A stretch of DNA of 47,676 nt from Candidatus Gastranaerophilales bacterium (lineage in GTDB: Bacteria; Cyanobacteriota; Vampirovibrionia; Gastranaerophilales; Gastranaerophilaceae): NCBI GenBank assembly GCA_944324055.1, contig CALUUV010000003.1:1-47676 (forward strand). Reading direction: 5' to 3'. The notes below the pieces were generated by a model, which did not search any database, had not been told where the DNA came from, and was given only the letters and a program-made list of their open reading frames with translations. A program made the translations under genes and the position numbers. Within the stretch, counting starts at the first letter, position 1, and every line of letters begins with the position of its first letter. Below are positions 1-8,131 of the stretch, in pieces.

Positions 1-1
1 C

Positions 2-30
2 TTGACATATGAACTATTTTTCCACATAAT
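2..30 (+). promoter_or_regulatory. Sigma70-type promoter for the 78-aa gene
   Basis: TTGACA at 2-7 is a perfect -35 box. It is followed by a 17-nt spacer and CATAAT at 25-30, which matches the -10 consensus at 5 of 6 positions. The predicted start is near 37, about 40 nt before the ATG at 78. Confidence 0.6.
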
Positions 31-77
31 ATAAAATATGTCATTGACCTATTTGTCCAAAACAAATGGAGGCTATT

Positions 78-314
78 ATGGATAATAAAATAACTGATTT
101 AAAGATAAAAATAATTGATATAAGTGAAGATTTAGCACAAGAAATAGAAATTATAAAAGATTTAACTCATATTCTTGCAACATATTCTTTAAACAGTATT
201 GAAGAAAATAATTACTGTATTACAAGCTTAATATCAATTCTTAATGAAAAAATTGAAAAATATAGTGAGGATTATTCAATTTTTGAAGATTTATTGTATA
301 AAGTAAATATTTAA
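78..314 (+). CDS. Small hypothetical protein, 78 aa
   Basis: I do not recognise this gene. An in-frame ATG lies at 66, but the ATG at 78 is preferred because GGAGG at 68-72 sits 5 nt before it, an ideal ribosome binding site. The product is acidic and probably all alpha-helical: Ile/Leu/Glu/Lys-rich with regular hydrophobic spacing, no signal peptide and no membrane segment. It has its own promoter and converges on plsY. It could be a small coiled-coil or regulatory protein, but nothing in the sequence fixes a role. Confidence 0.6.
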   Translation: MDNKITDLKIKIIDISEDLAQEIEIIKDLTHILATYSLNSIEENNYCITSLISILNEKIEKYSEDYSIFEDLLYKVNI

Positions 315-349
315 ATTTTAAAGAATAAAATATATTTACCCCTTTACCC

Positions 350-949
350 CTATCGAACTTTGTTTTCTTCTCCACGGATTAATCTTCCGATATTTGAGCG
401 GTGAAGGTATATAATGTAAATTGCTCCTAATGCACAGTATGCAATGTATGCAATAGGATTATGTAGATACCACATAATAAATGGAGAGAGTCCTAAAGCT
501 ATAATAGAGCCTAATGAAACATATTTAGAAATGTATGTTATAACACCCCAAATAGCTGCAATAATTAAACCAACTTGCCAATTAAGAGCTAATATTGTAC
601 CAACACCCGAAGCAACAGATTTGCCTCCTTTAAAGTTTAAAAATATTGGCTTACTATGTCCAATAATAACAGCAACAGCAGCAATTACAGGGTATATTCC
701 AGTTGTAGAATGCAAAAACTGGCTAGCTAAAATAACAGGTAATGCTCCTTTAAGAGCGTCTAGTAACATAACGATAAAAAACCAGTTTTTACCTAAAACT
801 CTTTTTACGTTTGTAGCACCAGTAGAGCCTGAACCTACATTTCTGATGTCTTGTCCTGTTTTTGATTTTACAATTAAGTAACCTGTTGGGATAGACCCAA
901 TTAAGTATGCAATTATTGCAGTAATTCCAGCGTAAATAAAACTATTCAT
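350..949 (-). CDS. plsY: Glycerol-3-phosphate acyltransferase PlsY
   Basis: PlsY transfers the acyl group from acyl-phosphate to glycerol 3-phosphate at the inner membrane, making lysophosphatidate for phospholipid synthesis. At 199 aa it has the usual family length. All three signature motifs are visible: GSGSTGATN at residues 39-47, the glycine/lysine motif at 97-110 (GHSKPIFLNFKGGK), and HRSNIGRLIRGEE near 183-195. Hydrophobic segments between them fit a five-helix membrane enzyme. AGAGGAT lies about 5 nt before the ATG. The gene stands alone between a convergent small gene and a divergent one. Confidence 0.95.
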   Translation of the reverse strand: MNSFIYAGITAIIAYLIGSIPTGYLIVKSKTGQDIRNVGSGSTGATNVKRVLGKNWFFIVMLLDALKGALPVILASQFLHSTTGIYPVIAAVAVIIGHSKPIFLNFKGGKSVASGVGTILALNWQVGLIIAAIWGVITYISKYVSLGSIIALGLSPFIMWYLHNPIAYIAYCALGAIYIIYLHRSNIGRLIRGEENKVR

Positions 950-1000
950 TATTTTATATCCTCTTTGTATACTTTTGTATCATTTATGTAGTTTTTACAC

Positions 1001-1028
1001 TTGTAATTATATCAAGAAATGTTATAAT
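1001..1028 (+). promoter_or_regulatory. Promoter for the 101-aa gene
   Basis: TTGTAA at 1001-1006, a 16-nt spacer, and TATAAT at 1023-1028 preceded by TGT (extended -10). Transcription would begin near 1035, leaving an untranslated leader of about 130 nt before the ATG at 1164. Confidence 0.55.
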
Positions 1029-1163
1029 GTATATACATCCCCTGTTTAAAAGTTAAGGTTTGTAAAAATTATTTGCCCCATTGAAATCGTGTATGAAAAA
1101 ATGGACTTTATTAAGGTAAGTGATTTAACACGTTAAGAGTACAGTATCGTTAAAAAGGAATAC

Positions 1164-1469
1164 ATGGTCAGTATCGGAAAATTAAACTGGTTATCGCTAG
1201 GAGCGTCTAAAGTCGGTCAAACACAACCGTCTAATGCTCATTTTGCGGGCGTAAAATCACCTCAAGGTGGTAATACACTGCAAGATAGATTAGCTGCGAT
1301 TGATCGTGGAGATTTTTTATCTTTAACTGGTTCTTCAAGAATTTCTTCAAATTCTGGAACAAATAGATCACAAAGTAATTCTCTATTATCTAGACTAGAT
1401 GCGATAGGAACAGGTGAGTTGTCACCTCAATATGGAAATAATGAAAAGAAATTTGATTGGATAATGTAG
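1164..1469 (+). CDS. Hypothetical protein, 101 aa, Ser/Gly/Asn-rich
   Basis: I do not recognise a family. The product is low in hydrophobic residues, rich in Ser, Gly, Asn and Gln, and probably largely disordered. Two short segments resemble each other: LQDRLAAIDRGDFLSL near residues 39-54 and LLSRLDAIGTGELSPQ near 73-88. They look like a duplicated helix followed by a turn. AAGGA lies a few nt before the ATG. The gene is monocistronic, bounded by its own promoter at 1001-1028 and a strong terminator at 1509-1529. No signal peptide or membrane segment is seen. Confidence 0.65.
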   Translation: MVSIGKLNWLSLGASKVGQTQPSNAHFAGVKSPQGGNTLQDRLAAIDRGDFLSLTGSSRISSNSGTNRSQSNSLLSRLDAIGTGELSPQYGNNEKKFDWIM

Positions 1470-1508
1470 GGTCAAGTTTATGTAGGATAAAAACAATTTC
1501 AATTATTT

Positions 1509-1529
1509 AGCCCATTTATGGGCTTTTTT
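1509..1529 (+). terminator. Rho-independent terminator
   Basis: AGCCCA (1509-1514) and TGGGCT (1519-1524) form a 6-bp stem with a TTTA loop, followed by a run of T. It ends transcription of the 101-aa gene, and the next gene starts 20 nt later. Confidence 0.85.
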
Positions 1530-1533
1530 GTTA

Positions 1534-1542
1534 TGGTAAAAT
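1534..1542 (+). promoter_or_regulatory. Extended -10 box 7 nt before ATG (leaderless candidate)
   Basis: TGG followed by TAAAAT (1537-1542) lies 7 nt before the ATG at 1550, and no Shine-Dalgarno is present. Initiation at the normal distance from this box would put +1 at the start codon. Confidence 0.4.
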
Positions 1543-1549
1543 CCACAAT

Positions 1550-2920
1550 ATGAAAGACTTATTAATGAATGCATTTAATTTGCATAAACTTGGGAAATTT
1601 GATGAAGCAGAAAAAATATATAATGATATTTTAGCTCAAGAGCCTAATAATATCGATGCTTTAGATTTGTTATCAAGAATAATGTTAGATAAGAAAAATT
1701 ATGATGCAGCAATAAGTTTAAATAATAGAATTTTGGAATTAGATAAAAGAAATCAAGATGCATTATTTGATATCGCAATAGCTTATAAGAATATTGCAGA
1801 TTTTGAAAATGCTATTTCATATTATAAAAAAGTTATTGAATATTATCCTAATTTAGTTCAAGCTTATTATAATTTAGCAAGCATATATTCTGATTTAGGT
1901 GATATGAAAAATGCGATTTATTATTTTGACAAAGTGTTAGAATTTACTCCTGATGATAAAGAAACTAAGTATTTTATAGCAATTGCTTATATGAAAAATC
2001 GTCAGTATAAAAAAGGTTTAGAATTCTTTGAAAACAGATTATGTAGGAAGAGTGCTGTTTTGACTCAAGAACATACATATCCTAACTTAATGAGTAAAGC
2101 GAAATTATGGCAGGGTGAAGATATCAAAGACAAAACAATATATACTTATTACGAAGCAGGGTTTGGTGATGTAATAATGTTTTCTCGTTATCTTCCGCTG
2201 CTGCAAAAAAAATGTGGAAAGATTATTTTTAAACCGCAGCAACCGTTAATGGAATTATTTAGTGAGAATTTCCCAAATATTCATGTTATGAATTATTTCG
2301 AACCTCAAAAAAACATACATTTTGATTATCACATTCCTATACTCAGCCTTCCTTATGCTTTAGGGCTGGATGAGAATAATATGTTTGTATATAAAAGCGG
2401 ATATTTGAAAGCTAATCCTGAAAAAGTTAAATCGTATCGAGAGAAATTTTTTAATAATAATAAATTCAAAATCGGTATAAAATGGCAGGGTAATACCATG
2501 TATGACTGGGAGAGAGTAATTGATGTAAAAGAGTTTTTGAAACTTTTTCAGATTCCAAATACACAATTTTATTCATTCCAAACATTTGAAGGCTCGGAAG
2601 GTATAAATGAGTTAAAACAATATTATGATATTATAGATATAGGTTCAACGTTTAATAATTTTTCCGATACTGCAGGAGCTATAGAAAATTTGGATTTAGT
2701 TATTTGTAACGATACATCTTTGGCACATGTTGCAGGTGCTATGAACAAACCTTGCTGGGTGCTTCTCCCTTATTTATACAATTGGAGATGGCATCAGGAT
2801 TTAACAAAATGTGACTGGTATGATTCAGTTAAAATATTCAGACAATCCGATCCGGGGAATTGGGATTCGGTATTTGACAGGCTTTATGAACAACTTAATG
2901 TTTTAATTAAAAATAACTAG
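1550..2920 (+). CDS. TPR protein with C-terminal GT-B glycosyltransferase domain
   Basis: A two-part protein of 456 aa. Residues 1 to about 165 are tandem tetratricopeptide repeats with the usual A/Y/P spacing (YNDILAQEPNNIDAL, YYKKVIEYYPNLVQAYYNLA). The C-terminal half resembles heptosyltransferase-type (GT9-like) domains of TPR proteins: IGIKWQGNTMYDWER near residue 308 and ICNDTSLAHVAGAMNKPCW near 384, followed by a WRWH segment. Such proteins transfer sugars onto protein or glycan acceptors held by the TPR part; the flagellin glycosyltransferase FlmG has this architecture. The donor and acceptor here are unknown. Its 3' end overlaps the convergent gene by 18 bp. No signal peptide is seen, so it is probably cytoplasmic. 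Confidence 0.8.
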   Translation: MKDLLMNAFNLHKLGKFDEAEKIYNDILAQEPNNIDALDLLSRIMLDKKNYDAAISLNNRILELDKRNQDALFDIAIAYKNIADFENAISYYKKVIEYYPNLVQAYYNLASIYSDLGDMKNAIYYFDKVLEFTPDDKETKYFIAIAYMKNRQYKKGLEFFENRLCRKSAVLTQEHTYPNLMSKAKLWQGEDIKDKTIYTYYEAGFGDVIMFSRYLPLLQKKCGKIIFKPQQPLMELFSENFPNIHVMNYFEPQKNIHFDYHIPILSLPYALGLDENNMFVYKSGYLKANPEKVKSYREKFFNNNKFKIGIKWQGNTMYDWERVIDVKEFLKLFQIPNTQFYSFQTFEGSEGINELKQYYDIIDIGSTFNNFSDTAGAIENLDLVICNDTSLAHVAGAMNKPCWVLLPYLYNWRWHQDLTKCDWYDSVKIFRQSDPGNWDSVFDRLYEQLNVLIKNN

Positions 2921-5068
2921 CGGAAGATTATTTTTTACTGCAAAATCAAGCAGAGAATCACTTATATATGTTCCTTTGAGTTTGAATATGCCTGTTAATT
3001 CCGGATTTGATAATAAGCTTTCACTATAAGAGTTTGAACGGTGTAATATATATTCTAATGCTGCTTCTGTTCCTTCTAACAGCTCAGAATCATTTTGTTT
3101 ATAAAAATCGTATGAAATAGTTGTTTCTCCAGCTGATTCTTTTAATTGATTGATTCTTTTTGCATATTCATTTTCATCAATTTTTAAACGGTTTCTAATA
3201 CAGTTGGTTGCGTTGTCGATTAAGTATGATTTGCTTGGTTCATCGTTTTGTACTTTTTTAGGCCTGAAACCGAATTCATATATCATATCATTTTCATTTT
3301 TAGAAAGTGAATAAATATCAGAGTTGCTGTTAACAAATGTTTTACCGGGTTTTGCTTTTAATATCAAACCGTTTTTTTCATTATATGCGGTTCCTGCGGT
3401 TCCGAAATGACCTTCTCCTACATAACTTGTACAAATTAATTTATCGTTTAAAGGCATTTCAAATGCTTTGAAGTTTGCAAGTTTCATTTCTTTGGAATTA
3501 TTTAACTGCCAGCTGGCCATTCCTAAATTATGGGTGTGAACATAAGCGTAAAAGTTTGGAATGTCATTTGCATTTGCAACCATTATTTTTCTACCGTTTA
3601 TTACTTCTTCATGTGCATATTTCAATATAGTTTCTTTATCTGTCTGAGGATATATTTCTTCACAAGATTTTAATTTTGTTATTAATGGTTTTAATTTTGA
3701 GTCAAGCAAACGGCTCAATCCTTCTTTATCTTTTGTTGAGTACAGCATTTGAGCCATTTCAAAAGAATTGCTTTCATGTAAATCTTTTGCTGCTGATAAA
3801 AATTCATATACTCTGTCTGTTGTATTAATAGTTATATTTCTTCTATTAATTGACATTATTTTATTATTGGTGCTCATAAACTTTTCAATAAAATTGGAAT
3901 GTTTAATAATATTGGCGAGTTTTTCAGAATCCTGTTTATTAAACCCGTATTTCTGGGCAAATACAAATGAATCAAATCCGATATCTTTTAAAGGTTTGTT
4001 CGTTGTATTATGCATTAAAGCCGCAATAGTCATTAATTGTTTATCTTTTTCACTCAAGTTGTTAAATTGTGGGTTTGAGAAAATTTTTCTTAATGTTTGT
4101 ACTGTTTCAACATTAATTTTTCTTCCGTTATTGAAAATTTCAGGGAACATTTTTTCAATATCCGCAAGTTTTTCTGAATTAATATTTGATAAATCTGAAG
4201 TTATTAAATTGTTTATTTTATTTTTAAAAGTATTAATAATTTTATTATCAAGCGGCATCATTGCCTGTTTAATATCATTAGTTAATTTATTAATTATTTC
4301 AATGTATTCATTTTCATTTTTCGGAAGAAGTTTGTTTGTTATAATTCCTTTTTCCTGCATAAGTATAGATGAATATCCGCTTGATGATATAAAATCCACC
4401 AAATTATTCTTTTCACTCAAGCTTAATTCTTCAATTGTTTTATCTTTAGGCAATTGAGTATAATCAGCTGCGAAACCTTTTATAATTTCTCGGATTTCTT
4501 TATTTCTGTGATTGTTTTCTTCATCAAAAACAGTATTATCAATCGCCTGTTTTAATTTTTCAGTTTCGGCTTCTCGTTCTTTTTTTAGAAGTTCTAATTT
4601 ATGTTTAGTATTAACTTTATCTATACTGTGTTTTTGTATAAGTTCTTTTTCTGCTTCTTGAATTGAATTTTTTTCAAGTTCAGTATAATAAGATTTCATA
4701 TCTTCTTCTGCCCAGCTCTTTGGTTTTTGTTTCGGTTTTAAGTTATTATCTATGATTTCAGGACTATATTTTTGTTTTTGATTTTTAAATAAAGATTTGA
4801 TTTTGTTATATATTATTTCGCCATTTTTTTTGTTTATTTGTTTTGTATTATTATATAAAAATTTTTTACCTATAATAATACCGATACTGCTTAAGATTGC
4901 GGATGCTCCGATTATAAATCTACGGTTTTTATTCGTTTTTTCATTAGAACTAAACTCAACTCTGTCTTGATTTTGAATTGGGCTTTGATATATAGGTTTT
5001 TCAGTTTTTTTATTTCCCTTTTCATTAACATATTTGTTAATGAGGTTGCTATTCGAAATTTTGTCCAT
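2903..5068 (-). CDS. Large uncharacterised protein with a membrane segment and HD-like region
   Basis: 721 aa, no confidently recognised family. The N-terminus is polar, followed by one hydrophobic stretch at about residues 50-70 (FIIGASAILSSIGIIIG) and then a Lys/Glu-rich probable coiled coil (about 110-190). Near residues 335-380, EKDKQLMTIAALMHN followed by a second helix with IIKHSNF resembles an HD phosphohydrolase core in which the HD doublet reads HN, so any such domain would be degenerate. The C-terminal 230 residues are globular with no motif I can name. It stands alone on the minus strand and overlaps the TPR-glycosyltransferase end by 18 bp. It may be membrane-anchored or exported. 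Confidence 0.7.
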   Translation of the reverse strand: MDKISNSNLINKYVNEKGNKKTEKPIYQSPIQNQDRVEFSSNEKTNKNRRFIIGASAILSSIGIIIGKKFLYNNTKQINKKNGEIIYNKIKSLFKNQKQKYSPEIIDNNLKPKQKPKSWAEEDMKSYYTELEKNSIQEAEKELIQKHSIDKVNTKHKLELLKKEREAETEKLKQAIDNTVFDEENNHRNKEIREIIKGFAADYTQLPKDKTIEELSLSEKNNLVDFISSSGYSSILMQEKGIITNKLLPKNENEYIEIINKLTNDIKQAMMPLDNKIINTFKNKINNLITSDLSNINSEKLADIEKMFPEIFNNGRKINVETVQTLRKIFSNPQFNNLSEKDKQLMTIAALMHNTTNKPLKDIGFDSFVFAQKYGFNKQDSEKLANIIKHSNFIEKFMSTNNKIMSINRRNITINTTDRVYEFLSAAKDLHESNSFEMAQMLYSTKDKEGLSRLLDSKLKPLITKLKSCEEIYPQTDKETILKYAHEEVINGRKIMVANANDIPNFYAYVHTHNLGMASWQLNNSKEMKLANFKAFEMPLNDKLICTSYVGEGHFGTAGTAYNEKNGLILKAKPGKTFVNSNSDIYSLSKNENDMIYEFGFRPKKVQNDEPSKSYLIDNATNCIRNRLKIDENEYAKRINQLKESAGETTISYDFYKQNDSELLEGTEAALEYILHRSNSYSESLLSNPELTGIFKLKGTYISDSLLDFAVKNNLPLVIFN

Positions 5069-5144
5069 AAAAATCCGCTAACTTAACTTGATATATGTAT
5101 AAAGTTATTTTTTTGCAGATAATTGCTATTTGAGTTTAAAGTTG

Positions 5145-5792
5145 TTAACCTTTTATAATAATTTTTTTAGCTTCATTAATCGGAACAGCAAAACCTATTC
5201 CTATATTTGACATATTATCATCAGGATTATATATTGCCTGATTTATTCCTATAACTTCTCCTGTTGTATTAACTAAAGGACCTCCTGATGAGCCCGGATT
5301 AATTGCTGCATCTGTTTGTATTTTATTTTTTTTATAATCAATTCTAGAAACGATACCTTGGGTTAGTGTTCCATTAAATCCAAATGGATTTCCTATTGCT
5401 AAAACTTTTTGTCCAACTTTAACATTAGATGAGTCTCCAAATTTAACAGTTTTAAGTGGCTGCTTTGGATTTATTTTAATTAAAGCTAAATCTTTACTTA
5501 AACCTGTTTGTTCAAGAATTAATGCGTCATATTTCTCTCCATTTGCGACTGTTACTTCAATATTATTGCTATTGTCGATAACGTGAGAACTTGTAAGTAT
5601 TGTTCCATTTTTATTTATAATACACCCCGAACCGCTTGAAACTCCTGTTGGAATTTTTGCGTCGATTGCTACAATTGCAGGATTAATTTTTTCATACACA
5701 TTTATATTGGTTATTTCTTCTCGTTCATAGCAAAAACAATTTGGTATGAAATTTATAAAACAGAATAAGCTTATAATTATTTTTTTTAACAT
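5145..5792 (-). CDS. Secreted trypsin-like serine protease (HtrA/DegP type, no PDZ)
   Basis: A 215-aa protease of the HtrA/trypsin-2 family. From the chosen start the triad is His70 (SSHV), Asp101 (DLALIK) and Ser169 in GSSGG. The first 20-22 residues are a classical signal peptide, so it should act outside the cytoplasmic membrane. An upstream in-frame start at 5855 exists, but GGAGG 5 nt before the ATG at 5792 and the signal peptide right after it decide the start. HtrA proteins usually add one or two PDZ domains. None is present here; the chain ends soon after the last beta strand, so substrate choice is probably not PDZ-driven. It is divergent from the ComF gene. Confidence 0.9.
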   Translation of the reverse strand: MLKKIIISLFCFINFIPNCFCYEREEITNINVYEKINPAIVAIDAKIPTGVSSGSGCIINKNGTILTSSHVIDNSNNIEVTVANGEKYDALILEQTGLSKDLALIKINPKQPLKTVKFGDSSNVKVGQKVLAIGNPFGFNGTLTQGIVSRIDYKKNKIQTDAAINPGSSGGPLVNTTGEVIGINQAIYNPDDNMSNIGIGFAVPINEAKKIIIKG

Positions 5793-5902
5793 AACATCCT
5801 CCATGTATATTTTGATTTCAATATGAAAAAATACTAGATAAAATGATTTAAACATTAGGATATTATTGTTTGTTTTATAGTTTTATCTTATTATTTAATA
5901 TT

Positions 5903-6547
5903 ATGAAAAAGATTTTGCTGGGCTTATTAGATTGGATATATAAAAGGAAATGTTATTGTTGTTCTTCTTCAAAAGAAGGATTGATTCTTTGTTCAAAATG
6001 TTATAATTCATTAGAGTTTAATCCTCCAATGGTCGATAGAATTATTAATGGCTCTAATATTTATATTGCAGGTGCTTATGATAATAATATGCAAAAAATA
6101 ATAAGAGGGTTAAAATATCACAACAAAAAAGATTTAGCATATTATCAAGCCAAATTTATGTATGAATATTTTAAAATGCTGGATATAGATAAACAATTTC
6201 AAGTCGTTCCTGTTCCATTGCATAAAGATAGACAACGTAAAAGAAGATATAATCATATGGAACTTGTTGCAAAAGAGTTTTGTGAGATGACAGGTTTTAT
6301 ATTAAATTGTGAATTGATAAAGAGAGTAAAAAATACAAAACCTCAATATAAATTAACTCGAGTACAACGAATGCAGAATTTAGATAGTGCATTTGTTGTT
6401 GATAAATCAAGAGTAATGAATTTACCAATATTATTGCTAGATGATATATGTACATCTGGAGCAACATTTGAATCTATAATATTAGAACTAAATAAAAATA
6501 ATATGAAAGATATAACTTGTTTTGCTACATCAAGTCCTAATTTTTAA
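5903..6547 (+). CDS. ComF-family phosphoribosyltransferase-like protein
   Basis: ComF/GntX-type proteins join an N-terminal Cys zinc cluster to a PRTase fold, and in competent bacteria ComF takes part in DNA uptake. Here the Cys cluster KCYCC...CSKC lies at residues 16-33, VVPVPLH and the RRYNH segment follow mid-protein, and the PRPP loop LLLDDICTSGAT is near 180-190. The ATG at 5903 is preferred over one at 5870 because MKKILLGLLDWIYKRKC is the usual ComF beginning. Neither start has a good Shine-Dalgarno. Length (214 aa) is typical. Its actual role here is uncertain because no other competence gene is in view. Confidence 0.85.
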   Translation: MKKILLGLLDWIYKRKCYCCSSSKEGLILCSKCYNSLEFNPPMVDRIINGSNIYIAGAYDNNMQKIIRGLKYHNKKDLAYYQAKFMYEYFKMLDIDKQFQVVPVPLHKDRQRKRRYNHMELVAKEFCEMTGFILNCELIKRVKNTKPQYKLTRVQRMQNLDSAFVVDKSRVMNLPILLLDDICTSGATFESIILELNKNNMKDITCFATSSPNF

Positions 6548-6816
6548 TTCTTGTGCATGACAATAAATGCTGCAATAGCTAGAATAATAAGTATTCCAGC
6601 TGTAATTAGTTCAATAACAACACAGTTAATTGGTTGGTTGTCAAACCAGCAATGCATTTCGTATCCTAAAACACATATTTCTTTTAAAATATAAATACAA
6701 CCACAAAATAAACCAACTCTTAATCCGGAAGAAATAATTTCAACAAATGAATCCCAACTTGAATCATTTTCTTCAAATTCTAATGGCTTATTCATAGATT
6801 GATTTTGGTTTTTCAT
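6544..6816 (-). CDS. Small membrane protein, 90 aa
   Basis: An unknown protein with a charged N-terminal 25 residues followed by two hydrophobic segments (about residues 30-50 and 62-87), giving a hairpin membrane topology. The longer reading frame reaches 6939, but the ATG at 6816 is preferred because a GGA-containing site lies about 8 nt upstream and the extension would overlap the next gene's start at 6903. Its last codons overlap the ComF stop by 4 bp in convergent orientation. It is probably an inner-membrane protein. No family is recognised. Confidence 0.55.
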   Translation of the reverse strand: MKNQNQSMNKPLEFEENDSSWDSFVEIISSGLRVGLFCGCIYILKEICVLGYEMHCWFDNQPINCVVIELITAGILIILAIAAFIVMHKN

Positions 6817-6890
6817 ACTTGCGTCCTTTACTATTATATTATCATATGTTTTCACTATGTAAAGATATGGAAAGTTTTTTATAAGACAGG

Positions 6891-6896
6891 TATAAT
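6891..6896 (+). promoter_or_regulatory. Consensus -10 box 6 nt before ATG (leaderless candidate)
   Basis: TATAAT ends 6 nt before the ATG at 6903, and no Shine-Dalgarno is visible. A weak -35 (TGGAAA, 6868-6873) lies 17 nt upstream. Transcription would start at the initiation codon. Confidence 0.5.
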
Positions 6897-6902
6897 AAAA
6901 AT

Positions 6903-8054
6903 ATGAACAAAGGTGTAGTACGATTTTTAATAATTGCAATGTTATGCTCTAATCTGTCTTGTTATGCAGAAGATGTGTTTCAGGGCCATGCTCAAAAAGA
7001 TGAAGCTCAACAAGTAGATGATAGCCAACTTTTTACCGGAAAAGTTGAAACTCTTGATAAACACGATGTAATAAAAATGACCGTTTCGCAGGTTTTGGAC
7101 GGATCATATTCCCTTGAAGGTGATGAGTTCTTTGCAAAGGTTACAGATGATGTTTTGGGCGATAAAGGTGTAATTATTCCTAAAGGAACTATTGCTCATG
7201 GTGTTATTTCTCAGACTTCTGAGGCTAAAAGACTTGGTAGAGACGGATATATAAGCTTAAAATTTGATTACCTTATAACTCCTGATGGAAGAGAAATTCC
7301 AATTGAAGGAAACATGTCTACAAAAATGCATCCAGTTAAAGCAGTTGGAAAAATTGTTGCAACAGATTTGGGTTATACCGCTGCAGGTGGGGTAATAGGT
7401 GGTTATACTGCTCTTAATGCTTTAGGTATTGAGGCGGCTATTGTTTCTCAAGGTTATACAGTTGCTGGTGGAGCTGCAATTGGTGGAACAGTTGGTCTTG
7501 CAATGTCTTTATATCGAAAAGGAAAGAATGTTTTAATTGCTCCAGGTGATGAAATAAGAGTAAAGGTTTCATCTTCAATGAACCTTCCTGTATATAAAGA
7601 AGAGGCTCTTAAACAAAAAGAAATAGATTTTCCTGGCTTAAAAGTAAGAATTGCAAATATTCTATTTGAGAAAGATCCTTTTGGGGAATTAAATACAGTA
7701 ACTTTATCTATGTCTATTTCTAACATGTCAAAAACTGTATTTTCTGGCATGGATGTTGCTTTGGTTAATGATTTGGGGCAAACATTTAATCCAACTGTAT
7801 TTGGTGATACAAAATTAATGTTTTCACAAATTAAACCAGGCGATAGAGTTGCAGGTAGAATGTCTTTTTCTGTAAATAATGTCAATGATTCTTTTTGGTT
7901 AACTTTCTACGATAGAATGACCAAAAAAGAAGTCGCTAAAATTTCACTAGATAATGCGTATAAACATGTATCTGATAAAACAAAGAAAAAGAATGATAAA
8001 ATTCGTAAAAAGAAAACAAATTATTATAAAGAAAATTCTCCATTTGATGAATAA
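6903..8054 (+). CDS. Exported protein with glycine-zipper segment
   Basis: 383 aa with a signal peptide (about residues 1-22, cleavage near CYA-ED). The first globular part (about 50-150) contains a V-I-P-K-G-T pattern typical of periplasmic proteins that tune solubility or stability, as in TrbI/TraB-type folds. Residues about 155-205 are a glycine-zipper (AAGGVIGGYTALN, GGAAIGGTVGLAM) that could insert in or lie along a membrane. The C-terminal 130 residues look like an immunoglobulin-like beta domain similar to DUF4352, and the extreme end is a Lys-rich tail. The likely location is the periplasm or outer membrane. The function is unknown. Confidence 0.7.
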   Translation: MNKGVVRFLIIAMLCSNLSCYAEDVFQGHAQKDEAQQVDDSQLFTGKVETLDKHDVIKMTVSQVLDGSYSLEGDEFFAKVTDDVLGDKGVIIPKGTIAHGVISQTSEAKRLGRDGYISLKFDYLITPDGREIPIEGNMSTKMHPVKAVGKIVATDLGYTAAGGVIGGYTALNALGIEAAIVSQGYTVAGGAAIGGTVGLAMSLYRKGKNVLIAPGDEIRVKVSSSMNLPVYKEEALKQKEIDFPGLKVRIANILFEKDPFGELNTVTLSMSISNMSKTVFSGMDVALVNDLGQTFNPTVFGDTKLMFSQIKPGDRVAGRMSFSVNNVNDSFWLTFYDRMTKKEVAKISLDNAYKHVSDKTKKKNDKIRKKKTNYYKENSPFDE

Positions 8055-8074
8055 ATAATAAAGGTTCTAAAAAT

Positions 8075-8110
8075 AATAAAAGCTCCGATAATAGATTCGG
8101 AGCTTTTATT
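8075..8110. terminator. Bidirectional terminator
   Basis: A perfect 14-bp inverted repeat, AATAAAAGCTCCGA (8075-8088) and TCGGAGCTTTTATT (8097-8110), lies between the exported-protein gene and the convergent minE. T-rich flanks occur on both strands. Confidence 0.85.
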
Positions 8111-8131
8111 GTTTATTATAAAGAATAAAAA

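Noticed and set aside
444-881. 145-aa plus-strand frame
   Set aside because: Antisense to plsY, whose motifs are complete.
3768-4457. 229-aa plus-strand open frame opposite the 721-aa gene
   Set aside because: It is a shadow of the real minus-strand gene, with hydrophobic, codon-biased translation and no ribosome binding site.
5793-5855. Longer N-terminus of the serine protease
   Set aside because: The signal peptide and ideal Shine-Dalgarno both belong to the ATG at 5792.
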